From contig NZ_JH636049.1 of assembly GCF_000258175.1 (NCBI RefSeq), positions 4,379,482-4,443,481 on the forward strand: a stretch of DNA of 64,000 nt. The letters are read 5' to 3'. The notes under the pieces are model-generated. The model searched no databases, had not been told where the DNA came from, and saw nothing but the letters and a program-made list of their open reading frames with translations. Every line of letters begins with the position of its first letter. The stretch's first letter is position 1. Below, one piece after another: positions 8,868 to 17,197 of this stretch. The DNA comes from Saccharomonospora xinjiangensis XJ-54. GTDB lineage: Bacteria; Actinomycetota; Actinomycetes; Mycobacteriales; Pseudonocardiaceae. The translations under genes and the position numbers were made by a program.

Positions 8868-10523
8868 GTGAGTAGCAGCAACACGACGCTTCTGGTGGGC
8901 GGCCGAATCCACACGCCGATCTCGCCCGACGCCACCGCCATGGCCGTCACGGACGGCACCGTCGTCTGGGTCGGTCAGGACGCGCCGGGAAGGGCGCTGC
9001 ATCCCGGCGCCGAGGTCGTCGATCTCGGCGGGGCGTTCGTGGCGCCCGCGTTCGTCGATGCCCACGTGCACGCCACCAACACGGGACTGCACCTCACCGG
9101 GCTCGACCTCACCACCGTCGCCGACGCGGGCGGCCTGCTCGCGGCGGTGCGGGACGCGGCGAAGCCCGGCGAGGTGTTGCTCGCCCACGGCTGGGACGAG
9201 ACGTCCTGGGCCACCACGAGACTTCCCAGCAGGGCCGAACTGGACGAGGCCGCAGGCGGCGTGGCCGTCTATCTCAGCCGCGTCGATGTGCATTCGGCAC
9301 TCGTCTCCAGCGCGCTGCTCGACCTCGCCCCCGGCATCACCGAGACCGAGGGGTACTCGCCGGACGGTCCGCTGACCCGTGCGGCCCACCACGCGGCCCG
9401 CACGGCCGCGTACGGCGCGATCACGCCCGACCAGCGTGAGCGAGCCCAACGCGCGTTCCTCGGTGCCGCCGCCGCGAACGGCATCGTCAGCGTCCACGAG
9501 TGCGCGGGCCCCGACATCTGCGGTGAGAACGACCTGCGCGCACTGCTGCGCCTCGCGGGGGAACCCGGTCTCGTCGAGGTGGTGCCGTACTGGGGTGCGC
9601 TCGCCGACGACGCCGCACTGCGGCTGGCGGCTGAGCTGGGGCTGCGCGGACTCGGCGGTGACCTGTTCGTGGACGGCGCGCTCGGCTCCCACACCGCGGC
9701 ACTGACCGCGCCGTACGCCGATCGGCCCTGCACCTCGGGTGCGCGCTACCACGACGCGCGCGCGATCTCCGACCACCTCGTCGCCTGCACGGAGGCCGGG
9801 CTCCAGGCCGGATTCCACGTCATCGGCGACGCCGCCGTCGCGGAGGTGGTCGAGGCGTTCGCGCTGGCCGAGGACGTCGTGGGGCAGCGGGCGCTGGCCA
9901 GGGCGGGACACCGGCTCGAACACGTCGAGATGATCACGCGAGACCAGGCCGCCGCCCTCGCCCGCTGGAATGTCACCGCCTCCATGCAGCCCGCGTTCGA
10001 CGCGCTCTGGGGCGGCGCCGACGGCATGTACGCGACGCGGCTCGGCGCTGCAAGGGCGGCGACGCTCAACCCCTTCGCCGCGCTCGCGGCCGAGGGCGTG
10101 TCACTGGCGTTCGGCTCCGACGCGCCCGTGACGCCGCTCGACCCGTGGGGCGGCGTGCGCGCCGCCGTGCACCACCGCACACCCGGCTCCGGCATCTCCG
10201 CCCGCGCGGCGTTCAACGCGCACACCAGGGGCGGGCACAGGGCCGCCGGGGTCAACGACGGCGTCACCGGAAGCCTCGTGCCCGGCGCGCCCGCCCACTA
10301 CGCGGTGTGGGAGGCCGACGATCTCGTTGTCGCCACTCCCGACACCCGCGTGCAGCGGTGGTCCACCGACCCCCGCTCCCGGGTCCCCGGTCTGCCGCCG
10401 CTCGACCCCGGCTCGCCGCTGCCCCGATGCGTGCGCACGGTGCGGGCCGGCACCGTGATCCACGACAGCACCGGCGCCGACGGCGGCCCCGGTGCGCGGT
10501 CGGCCGTCGCCTCGGGGACCTAG
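8868..10523 (+). CDS. Amidohydrolase family protein (YtcJ-like)
   Basis: The protein has 551 residues. The metal-binding HxH is in AFVDAHVHATNTG near residue 64, and the late catalytic Asp is in LAFGSDAPVTPLDPWGGV. The C-terminal part (HHRTPGSGISARAAFNAHT, then GAPAHYAVWEADDL) is typical of the large YtcJ/amidohydrolase-3 branch. These are cytosolic metal-dependent hydrolases of amide or imide bonds, usually with unknown natural substrates. The GTG start follows a GAGGGTGG-type site and fits the conserved N-terminal VGGRIHTP strand. The lnt gene starts 10 nt later, so the genes probably share a transcript. Confidence 0.85.
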   Translation: MSSSNTTLLVGGRIHTPISPDATAMAVTDGTVVWVGQDAPGRALHPGAEVVDLGGAFVAPAFVDAHVHATNTGLHLTGLDLTTVADAGGLLAAVRDAAKPGEVLLAHGWDETSWATTRLPSRAELDEAAGGVAVYLSRVDVHSALVSSALLDLAPGITETEGYSPDGPLTRAAHHAARTAAYGAITPDQRERAQRAFLGAAAANGIVSVHECAGPDICGENDLRALLRLAGEPGLVEVVPYWGALADDAALRLAAELGLRGLGGDLFVDGALGSHTAALTAPYADRPCTSGARYHDARAISDHLVACTEAGLQAGFHVIGDAAVAEVVEAFALAEDVVGQRALARAGHRLEHVEMITRDQAAALARWNVTASMQPAFDALWGGADGMYATRLGAARAATLNPFAALAAEGVSLAFGSDAPVTPLDPWGGVRAAVHHRTPGSGISARAAFNAHTRGGHRAAGVNDGVTGSLVPGAPAHYAVWEADDLVVATPDTRVQRWSTDPRSRVPGLPPLDPGSPLPRCVRTVRAGTVIHDSTGADGGPGARSAVASGT

Positions 10524-10532
10524 GGTGATGGC

Positions 10533-12176
10533 GTGACCGCCACGGCCTCATCGCCGGACGCGACTGCTGTGACCGCTCCGCGTCCGAGCCCGCTCCGGCG
10601 AGGTGGGCCCCTCGCCGCCCGCATCGCGCTCGCCGCGGGCTCGGGTCTGCTGTTCGCCGCCGCGTTCGCCCCCCGCCCGCTGTGGTGGGTGGCGCCGCTG
10701 GCGATCGCCGGGCTCGGGATCGCACTCCACGGCCGCCGCGCGTGGGGAGCCGCGGGCTACGGCCTCGTGTTCGGCATCGCTTTCAACCTCGTCCATCTCG
10801 TGTGGATCCAGGACTTCCTCGGCCACGAGTTCGGGCCGGCGCCGTGGCTCGCGCTGACCGGTGTCCTCTCCGGATTCCTGGCACTGGTGTGTGCCGCGAT
10901 GCCGCTCGTGTCGCGGCTTCCCGGCGCGCCGGTGTGGCAGGCGCTGGTGTTCCTGTCGCAGGAGTCGGCGCGGATGCGCTGGCCGTTCAACGGGTTCCCG
11001 TGGGGCAGGGTCGGGTTCAGCCAGCCCGAGGGCGCCTACCTGTCGCTGGCCTCGCTCGGTGGTGCGCCGCTCGTCGGGTTCGCCGTGCTCGTCACCGGGT
11101 TCGGGCTGGCGCAGCTTGCGGTGCGGCTCAGGCAGGGCGGTGTCCGGTTCACGCGCGCCGTGGTCGCGCCCGCGCTGGCCGTGGTGCTCCCGCTGGTCGC
11201 GGGACTGGCCACGTGGCCGACCGTCGGCACGGCGGCCGAGTCGGGCACCCGCACCGTCGCCGTCGTGCAGGGCAACGCCCCCGACGTCGGCATCGGCCTG
11301 CTCGGTCAGCGCGACACCATCCGCGCCAACCACTTCGCCGAGAGCGAGCGACTGCTCGAACGCATCCGCTCGGGCGAGGTGCCCCGTCCCGACGTCGTCG
11401 TCTGGCCGGAGACGGCCACCGACGTCCGCGGTGGCGATGCCCGGCTGGACGAGCTGGCCGACGAGTTCGGGGTACCGCTGCTCGTCGGTGCCCTGTACCA
11501 GCGGCCGGGAAGCGACCTCACCGCCAACGCGACGCTCGTGTGGGAGCCGGGCGAGGGGATCACCGGGCACTACGTCAAGCGGGAACTCGTCCCGTTCGCC
11601 GAGTACGTGCCGATGCGCGAGATCGCCCGCTGGTTCACGCCGTTCGTCGATGACACCAGGGACATGCTGTGGGGAACCGAGGGTGCCGCGCTTGACGTCG
11701 CGGGCGCCCAGCTCGGGACGGTCATCTGCTACGAGGTCGCCTACGACTACGTCGCCCGTGACAACGTCGCCGCAGGGGCCGAGCTGCTGGTGACGCCGAC
11801 GAACAACGCCTGGTTCGGGCCGGGCGAGATGAGTTACCAGCAGCTCGCGATGTCGCGGGTCCGCGCTGTCGAACACGGCAGGGCCGTGGTGGTGGCCGCG
11901 ACGAGCGGCATCAGCGCGATCGTGGCGCCCGACGGCAGCGTCACCCGCTCTACCAGCCTTTACACCGCCACGTCAATGGTCGCCGAGGTGCCCCTGCGAC
12001 AGGAGACTACGCTGTCGGATCGACTCGGTGCGTGGACCGAGTACGCGCTGGTCGGGGCCGCGCTCGCCGCCATGGTCGCCGGGTTCGTGCTCCGGTCGCA
12101 CTCGAAGAGGACCACACCGCGCGCAGATGCGACAGAAGGGGAGCAGCATGGCGGAGGGGACACAGCACACGGATGA
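10533..12176 (+). CDS. lnt: Apolipoprotein N-acyltransferase
   Basis: The protein has 547 residues. About six membrane helices fill residues 25-230, then a nitrilase-fold domain covers about 240-480. The catalytic triad is visible: Glu in VVWPETATD, Lys in [14 protein letters not shown] and Cys in [12 protein letters not shown]. Lnt adds the third acyl chain to the N-terminal cysteine of lipoproteins on the outer face of the cytoplasmic membrane. The gene overlaps ppm1 by 29 nt. In Mycobacterium tuberculosis these two activities are fused in one protein (Ppm1), so the overlap here is the split counterpart. The GTG start is 10 nt after the amidohydrolase stop. Confidence 0.93.
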   Translation: MTATASSPDATAVTAPRPSPLRRGGPLAARIALAAGSGLLFAAAFAPRPLWWVAPLAIAGLGIALHGRRAWGAAGYGLVFGIAFNLVHLVWIQDFLGHEFGPAPWLALTGVLSGFLALVCAAMPLVSRLPGAPVWQALVFLSQESARMRWPFNGFPWGRVGFSQPEGAYLSLASLGGAPLVGFAVLVTGFGLAQLAVRLRQGGVRFTRAVVAPALAVVLPLVAGLATWPTVGTAAESGTRTVAVVQGNAPDVGIGLLGQRDTIRANHFAESERLLERIRSGEVPRPDVVVWPETATDVRGGDARLDELADEFGVPLLVGALYQRPGSDLTANATLVWEPGEGITGHYVKRELVPFAEYVPMREIARWFTPFVDDTRDMLWGTEGAALDVAGAQLGTVICYEVAYDYVARDNVAAGAELLVTPTNNAWFGPGEMSYQQLAMSRVRAVEHGRAVVVAATSGISAIVAPDGSVTRSTSLYTATSMVAEVPLRQETTLSDRLGAWTEYALVGAALAAMVAGFVLRSHSKRTTPRADATEGEQHGGGDTAHG

Positions 12177-12921
12177 GACCGACCCGGTGCTGGTGATCAT
12201 CCCGACCTACAACGAACGGGAGAACCTACCGCCGCTTGTGCGCAGGCTGCACACGGTGTTGCCGAAGGTCCACGTGCTCGTGGTGGACGACGGAAGCCCT
12301 GACGGCACCGGCGAGGTCGCCGACAAACTCGCGGGCGACGACGACAGGGTGAACGTGCTGCACCGGATCGAGAAAGCGGGGCTCGGCGCCGCGTACATCG
12401 CCGGGTTCCGCTGGGCGCTGGAGCGCGGCTACGCCACCGTCGTCGAGATGGACGCCGACGGCTCACACGCGCCGGAGGACCTGCCGAGGGTGCTCGACGC
12501 CCTCACCGACGCCGACCTCGTGATCGGCTCCCGGTACGTGCCGGGTGGGGCGCTCGTGAACTGGCCGCCACACCGGCAGCTGCTGTCGAGGGTGGCCAAT
12601 CTGTACTCGCGGATCGCGCTCGGCGTACCCGTCGCGGACATCACCGCCGGGTTCCGGGCCTACCGCCGCCGCGTGCTGGAACGGCTTCCGCTGGGGCGGA
12701 TCGCGTCACAGGGCTACTGCTTCCAGATCGACCTGACGTGGCGCACGGCGCAGGAGGGCTTCCGCATCCTGGAAGTCCCCATCACGTTCACCGAGCGCGA
12801 GGTGGGGCAGTCGAAGATGAGCGGCGCGATCATCGGCGAGGCGATCCTCAAGGTGGCGCAGTGGGGGCTGCGGCGAAGGGCAGACCAGCTGCGGTCCCTC
12901 TACGGGCGCGTGCGCCGCTGA
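12148..12921 (+). CDS. ppm1: Polyprenol monophosphomannose synthase
   Basis: The protein has 257 residues and is a GT2-fold glycosyltransferase. It begins with [17 protein letters not shown], followed by the nucleotide-binding [12 protein letters not shown], the metal-binding [14 protein letters not shown] and the acceptor-loop [19 protein letters not shown]. No C-terminal membrane domain is present, as in the bacterial catalytic form. It transfers mannose from GDP-mannose to polyprenol phosphate, feeding lipoarabinomannan and protein mannosylation. The ATG at 12148 is chosen because GAAGGGGAG sits 5 nt upstream and the protein then starts just before the conserved first strand; longer frames read into lnt. 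Confidence 0.93.
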   Translation: MAEGTQHTDETDPVLVIIPTYNERENLPPLVRRLHTVLPKVHVLVVDDGSPDGTGEVADKLAGDDDRVNVLHRIEKAGLGAAYIAGFRWALERGYATVVEMDADGSHAPEDLPRVLDALTDADLVIGSRYVPGGALVNWPPHRQLLSRVANLYSRIALGVPVADITAGFRAYRRRVLERLPLGRIASQGYCFQIDLTWRTAQEGFRILEVPITFTEREVGQSKMSGAIIGEAILKVAQWGLRRRADQLRSLYGRVRR

Positions 12922-12969
12922 GAAGCCGTCGTGACAGCGCCGTTGACCCGGCGACAGGGCTGAACACGA

Positions 12970-13002
12970 CGAGGGCCACCCCGGTGGAAGGGGTGGCCCT
13001 CG
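12970..13002. terminator. Bidirectional stem-loop terminator between ppm1 and rbpA
   Basis: Perfect 13-bp stem (12970-12982 with 12990-13002) and a 7-nt loop between two convergent genes, 48 nt after the ppm1 stop and 31 nt after the rbpA stop. Confidence 0.85.
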
Positions 13003-13032
13003 CCTGCGGCGGTGCGATCGAGTGCGTGGACG

Positions 13033-13377
13033 CTACGCCGTGCGTCCCCTGCGGTTCTTGAGCTCGGTGAGCCGCTCGTTGAGCAGCTCCTCCAGCTCCG
13101 GGATCGACCGCCGCTCCAGCAGCATGTCCCAATGGGTCCTCGGCGGCTTCGCCTCCTTGGGTTCGGGCGTTCCGCCGTCGATGATCTCCGACTCGCTGCC
13201 GTGCAGTCTGCACTCCCACACGGCTGGGATCTCCGCATCGTCGGAGAACGGCACCTCGAACTCGTGACCCTTGGGGCACTTGAAGCGCACGGTACGTCGG
13301 GGGGCTAGGTCGTGATTGCGGTCGGTCTCGTAACTGACCGCACCCAACCGGCTTCCACGAAGAACACGGTCGGCCAT
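13033..13377 (-). CDS. rbpA: RNA polymerase-binding protein RbpA
   Basis: The protein has 114 residues and matches RbpA along its full length. It has an N-terminal tail with MADRVLRGSRLGAVSYE, a core domain with the cysteine pair region FKCPKGHEF and WECRLHG, a basic linker (KPPRTHWDMLLERRS) and the sigma-interaction domain IPELEELLNERL. RbpA binds the primary sigma factor and beta' and stabilises the open complex; it is specific to actinobacteria. Upstream lies a SigR-like promoter, in line with the known SigR control of rbpA in Streptomyces. Confidence 0.97.
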   Translation of the reverse strand: MADRVLRGSRLGAVSYETDRNHDLAPRRTVRFKCPKGHEFEVPFSDDAEIPAVWECRLHGSESEIIDGGTPEPKEAKPPRTHWDMLLERRSIPELEELLNERLTELKNRRGRTA

Positions 13378-13432
13378 GATGGGTCCTTTCGGTCGGCTCC
13401 CGGAGGAGAGCCAGGGCGATGCTCACCCTGTG

Positions 13433-13460
13433 CAACGACGAACGCTGTCGGTTGAATTCC
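13433..13460 (-). promoter_or_regulatory. SigR/SigH-like promoter of rbpA
   Basis: On the minus strand a -35 GGAAT (complement of 13456-13460) and a -10 GTT(G) (complement of 13433-13436) are separated by 19 nt. This fits the disulfide-stress sigma factor consensus GGAAT-N18/19-GTT. The -10 lies about 57 nt before the rbpA start codon. Confidence 0.65.
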
Positions 13461-13605
13461 CAACAACACCGTCGTCACGCACGATGAACGACATCACCCG
13501 CGTCAGAAACTGCTCTTTCTAGGGAGTCGTTGCACGCGCCACTGTGACGCGACAACGGCAAACCCGTTACCGATATCCCCCGTCCGGGTGAGGCGATTCA
13601 GCTTG

Positions 13606-14301
13606 TCAGGCCAACTGGAGTTGCCCAGGGCCGGACGCGTCCGGCCCCACCTCGCCGAGACGGAAGTGCCGACGACAAAGTACCTGGTAACGCACCGTAG
13701 CCGTTCCCGTCGATGAGCGTGTCGTGGCGGAGTTCACCTCACCGGTGGACGCGGGTGTGGCAGTGCCCGGTGCGGTGTCGGCCACGAAGACCGTGTCGCC
13801 GGTGCGCAGCACGACACCGTCGCGCACCCGCGCGTTGAACCGGCCCGGCCGTCCGCACCAGCACAGAACCTCGACCTGAACCGGCTGCAACTCGTCGGCC
13901 AGCTCGAAGAGGCGCCGGGCTCCGGGGAACAGTTCGCTGCGGAAGTCCGTCGCGATCCCGAAGCAGTACACGTCGATGCAGGCCTCGTCGGCGAGTTCGG
14001 TCAACTGCTCCACCTGGAGCGGCGAGAGGAACTGCGCCTCGTCAACGATCAGGTAATCGACGTGCCTGCCGCGTTCCCAGGCCAGCCGCACCACAGCGCG
14101 CACGTCGGTGCCCGCCTCGACCTCGATGGCTTGCCGCGTGATGCCGATGCGGCTGCTGATCTGCGCCGTACCGGAGCGGTCGTGCCTGACGAGCAGGAGC
14201 CCTTGCCTGCCCTGCCTCGCGAGGTTGTGGTCGATCTGCAGTGCCAATGTCGATTTGCCGCAGTCCATCGGCCCGTAGCAGAACTTGACCCTCCCCGTCA
14301 C
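13606..14301 (-). CDS. tdk: Thymidine kinase (type II family)
   Basis: The protein has 231 residues from the GTG at 14301. The P-loop is YGPMDCGKSTLALQ (about 9-22), Walker B is YLIVDEAQFL, and the zinc site combines CWCG with CRRH near the C-terminus. Thymidine kinase salvages thymidine to dTMP. The lid region between the two cysteine pairs carries a low-complexity Thr/Ser/Ala insertion (about 30 residues). The start is chosen because AAGGGA is 7 nt upstream and the protein then begins MTGRVKFCYG, as in relatives; a longer frame begins at 14406. Kinetically relevant residues were not checked. Confidence 0.82.
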   Translation of the reverse strand: MTGRVKFCYGPMDCGKSTLALQIDHNLARQGRQGLLLVRHDRSGTAQISSRIGITRQAIEVEAGTDVRAVVRLAWERGRHVDYLIVDEAQFLSPLQVEQLTELADEACIDVYCFGIATDFRSELFPGARRLFELADELQPVQVEVLCWCGRPGRFNARVRDGVVLRTGDTVFVADTAPGTATPASTGEVNSATTRSSTGTATVRYQVLCRRHFRLGEVGPDASGPGQLQLA

Positions 14302-14437
14302 CGGCATGTCCCTTCGCCACGCCGCTGCGGGGACGGGGGAGAGCGCGTCGGTCGGATCGGTGTCGTCGTCATGCGGTGCGGTCACGACGAAGCACCCTAT
14401 CCTCACCCGGTGTGGCGCTCGCGCGACACCGGCCCGG

Positions 14438-15862
14438 TCACAGCACGGAAGGCTCGGGGTTGCCCGCCTCGGCGATCGCGCGCCGCACGGGGATCAGTGC
14501 CACCAGGATGAACCCGACGACGAAGAACACGAGCAGCGCGATGATCGCGTACCGGAACGACCCTGTCGCCTGGCCCACGCCCGCGAACAGCAGGGGCCCC
14601 AGCCACGACGTGCCGCGCTCGCCGATCTCGTACAGCGAGTAGTACTGCGCTTCCTTGCCCGCTGGAATCATCTGGCTGAACAGGGAGCGGGACAGGGCGT
14701 TGGTGCCGCCGAGCACAAGGCCAATGCCCGCGGCGACCGCGTAGAACTGGAACTGCTGGCCCGCCTCGATGAAGTAGGCGGAGGCGACGACCACCATCCA
14801 CACCAGAAGGCTCGCGAGGATCGTCTTCTTCGCACCCCAGCGTCGCGCGGCGATTCCGTGCAGCGTGCCGCCCACGTACGCGACGAACTGGATCACGAGA
14901 ATGGTGGCGATCAGTACCTCGTTGCCGAACTTCAGCTCCTCGGAGCCGTACTGTGCCGACACGGAGACCACTGTGGAGATTCCGTCGGTGAACACTAGGT
15001 ACGCGCCGAGGAACGCCAGCGTCAGCGGGAACGCCTTCGCGGCCCGCAGCGTGTCGCGCAGCTCGACGAACCCGGCCTTCACCACCGAGACCCCGTGCTC
15101 CGGCCCGTGCGGTGGTTGCCGCTCGGTGAGCCTGCGGAGGGGGATGAGCGTAAACAGCGCCCACCACAGGCCCGAGGTGAGGAAGCAGATCCGGACGGCG
15201 AGCGACTCGCTGACTCCGAGTGCGTCGCGGCTGAGGTAGAAGGCGAGCTGTGCCGCGAGGGCGACCCCGCCGCCGAGGTAGCCGAAGGCCCAGCCGCGCG
15301 ACGACACGGCGTCGCGCTCGTCGGGTGTCGCGATGTCCGGCAGGAAGGAGTAGTAGGTGACGATCGAGGCGCCGTAGCCGATGTTGCCCAGCATGTACAG
15401 CGCGACGCCGAGCTCCCAGCGGTCGCCGGAGACGAAGAACAGCAGCGCCGACGCGACGGAGCCGAGGAGGGCGAAGAAGCCGAGCATGCGCTTCTTGTTC
15501 TGGCTGCGGTCGGCGATCGCGCCCGTGATCGGCAGGATCAGCACCTGGATGACAGTGGAGGCCGCGAGGAGATATCCCCACAGCGACCCTGCGGGGAAGG
15601 TCAGGCCCAGCAGGCTGATGTCGCAGTTGACGAGGTTGTTCGCCACCCCGTGCTCATCGACGCACGGGGTGGGTCCGTTGCGTTCCGGATGCGACTTGGC
15701 GTCCAGCGCCGCGACCGAACTCATGTAGAGCGCGCCGAACACTGTGATCACCGACGTGAAGAACGTCGAGTTCGCCCAGTCGTAGAAGTACCAGCCCCAC
15801 TGTTCCCGCCGACGTTGCCGCACGTCGGCCGCAGGTGAAGGACCACTGCCCACGGTGCTCAT
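14438..15862 (-). CDS. MFS transporter, UMF1/Atg22-like
   Basis: The protein has 474 residues with about 12 membrane helices. The N-terminus (REQWGWYFYDWANSTFFTSVITVF) is diagnostic of the UMF1 family, which includes fungal vacuolar amino-acid effluxer Atg22 and many uncharacterised bacterial exporters. GAIADRSQNKKRMLGFF is the MFS loop 2-3 motif. The ATG at 15862 has GAGGAG 7 nt upstream and directly precedes the conserved start; the upstream in-frame extension is low complexity. The gene is separated from the tdk gene by 136 nt and probably has its own promoter. Confidence 0.88.
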   Translation of the reverse strand: MSTVGSGPSPAADVRQRRREQWGWYFYDWANSTFFTSVITVFGALYMSSVAALDAKSHPERNGPTPCVDEHGVANNLVNCDISLLGLTFPAGSLWGYLLAASTVIQVLILPITGAIADRSQNKKRMLGFFALLGSVASALLFFVSGDRWELGVALYMLGNIGYGASIVTYYSFLPDIATPDERDAVSSRGWAFGYLGGGVALAAQLAFYLSRDALGVSESLAVRICFLTSGLWWALFTLIPLRRLTERQPPHGPEHGVSVVKAGFVELRDTLRAAKAFPLTLAFLGAYLVFTDGISTVVSVSAQYGSEELKFGNEVLIATILVIQFVAYVGGTLHGIAARRWGAKKTILASLLVWMVVVASAYFIEAGQQFQFYAVAAGIGLVLGGTNALSRSLFSQMIPAGKEAQYYSLYEIGERGTSWLGPLLFAGVGQATGSFRYAIIALLVFFVVGFILVALIPVRRAIAEAGNPEPSVL

Positions 15863-15961
15863 CCGGGCTCCTCGCTCGGTGATCGTTCCAGGTGAGCGGA
15901 GACTACTCGGCCACACTGAGGGACTCGGCGGCGACCGGCGGGCGGCAACGCGGCCGTCACC

Positions 15962-16018
15962 GCCACACCACCGCACGGCCACCGTGGCGTGACCGAGGCC
16001 GTGGTGTGGTGGTGTGGC
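15962..16018 (-). terminator. Imperfect hairpin downstream of the ArsO-like gene
   Basis: An inverted repeat pairs 15962-15980 with 15997-16018 through arms GCCACACCACC...CGGCC and GGCCG...GGTGGTGTGGC, with a small bulge. It lies about 75 nt past the stop of the ArsO-like gene on the minus strand, a plausible operon end. Confidence 0.5.
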
Positions 16019-16020
16019 TG

Positions 16021-16056
16021 GGTGAGGCCGTGGTGAGGCCGTGGTGAGGCCACGGT
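16021..16056. repeat. 12-nt tandem repeat (GGTGAGGCCGTG)
   Basis: Three units (16021-16032, 16033-16044 and 16045-16056); the first two are identical and the third is diverged at its end. It lies just upstream of the hairpin at the end of the arsenic operon. Confidence 0.6.
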
Positions 16057-16091
16057 CGGCTCCGCCTCGTGACTTCACCCCCGCGCCGGGG

Positions 16092-17156
16092 TCAGGCGAG
16101 GATTCGCCCCGCCCCACGCACGTGCGCGGCCAACGGGCTCATGACGTACTCGGCGTCGCGGTGCACGCCGCGCAGGGTGTTGGAGGCGAACGAGCGCTGG
16201 AATTCCAGTCCCACGTACACCAGGCCCAGGTGCGTGGTGGAGAGACCACCGGCATGCAGGGGGACGCCGTCGGCCACCGCCCCGATTCCTTCGAGGTAGG
16301 GCAGGTTGGGTCGGTAGCCGGTGGCCAGCAACACGGTGTCCACCGGCTCGCGGCTTCCCTCGGCCCAGACGACCGAGTCGCCGTCGAGGGCGGTGAACAT
16401 CGGTCGGCGGTCCAGTCTGCCGGTGTCGAGGGCGGGGCGATACTCGCCGGCGTCCAGGACCAGAGTGCTGGACGCCATGCGGGCGAGCCACTCCGGCGGC
16501 AGGTCGTCGAAGCCGGTGGTGCGCAGCCAGTAATGCAGGTCCTTCCCGCCCTGCCGCTGAGGGACGAAGCCGATGGGCTGCCGGGTGGCGAGGGTGACCT
16601 TGGCGACGTCGGCCAGTTCGTAGCCCACCTGAACCGCGGAGTTGCCACCGCCCACCACGACGATGCGCTGACCGGTGAACGGCTCGGGGTTGCGATAGTC
16701 GGCGACGTGCAGCACTCGCCCGGTGAAGTCGTCCTGCCCGGTGAGGAGCGGCCGGTGCGGGTTGCCGAAGGAGCCGCTTGCGGCGACGACACCCGCTGCG
16801 GGCAGCGGTTCCCCGCCCTCGGTGTGGACGAGGAAGACCCCGCTGCTGTCGGTGCTGACTGCCGTGACCCTGGTCCGGGTGCGGATCTCCACGTCCATGC
16901 TCGCCGCGCGATCACGAAGATGGGCGACGACCTCGTCGCGTGCCGGATAGCGCTCCGGGTCGCCGGAGAACGGAATCCCAGGAGCGCCGCTGTATTCGGC
17001 GGGGGAGAACAGGGTGAGACTGTCGTAGTAATGCGGCCACGATCCCGTCGGCTCAGGCCCGGCCTCCAGGACCACCGGGGTCAGACCGTGCTGCAGGGCG
17101 GCGCGGGCCGCGGCGAGCCCGGACTGCCCGCCACCGATGATGACGACGTCGTGCAT
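16092..17156 (-). CDS. ArsO-like NAD(P)H-dependent flavin monooxygenase
   Basis: The protein has 354 residues. The FAD-binding fold is GGGQSGLAAARAA at about 8-20, followed by the hallmark SWPHYYDSLTLFSPAEYS, and the second nucleotide site is VVVGGGNSAVQVG at about 172-184. This combination matches the ArsO family of flavoproteins found in arsenic operons. Their reaction is not firmly established; oxidation of organoarsenicals or thiols is proposed. The ATG has AAGGAG upstream. It is third in the operon, 41 nt after the MFS gene, ends near a hairpin, and is probably expressed from the ArsR-type promoter at 19.8 kb. Confidence 0.8.
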   Translation of the reverse strand: MHDVVIIGGGQSGLAAARAALQHGLTPVVLEAGPEPTGSWPHYYDSLTLFSPAEYSGAPGIPFSGDPERYPARDEVVAHLRDRAASMDVEIRTRTRVTAVSTDSSGVFLVHTEGGEPLPAAGVVAASGSFGNPHRPLLTGQDDFTGRVLHVADYRNPEPFTGQRIVVVGGGNSAVQVGYELADVAKVTLATRQPIGFVPQRQGGKDLHYWLRTTGFDDLPPEWLARMASSTLVLDAGEYRPALDTGRLDRRPMFTALDGDSVVWAEGSREPVDTVLLATGYRPNLPYLEGIGAVADGVPLHAGGLSTTHLGLVYVGLEFQRSFASNTLRGVHRDAEYVMSPLAAHVRGAGRILA

Positions 17157-17197
17157 CAATACTCCTTGAGCGTTGTTGTTGTGAATGAAGACAGTGA

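Noticed and set aside
8766..9923. 385-codon minus-strand frame opposite the amidohydrolase
   Set aside because: No domain, and it would overlap both the kamA start region and the amidohydrolase core.
12028..12147. Longer start for ppm1 within lnt
   Set aside because: The added residues are Arg/Pro/Ser-rich antiphase lnt sequence; the ATG at 12148 has a good ribosome site.
15863..16117. N-terminal extension of the UMF1-type transporter
   Set aside because: Low-complexity codons across a repeat and hairpin; the ATG at 15862 has GAGGAG upstream and the family start.
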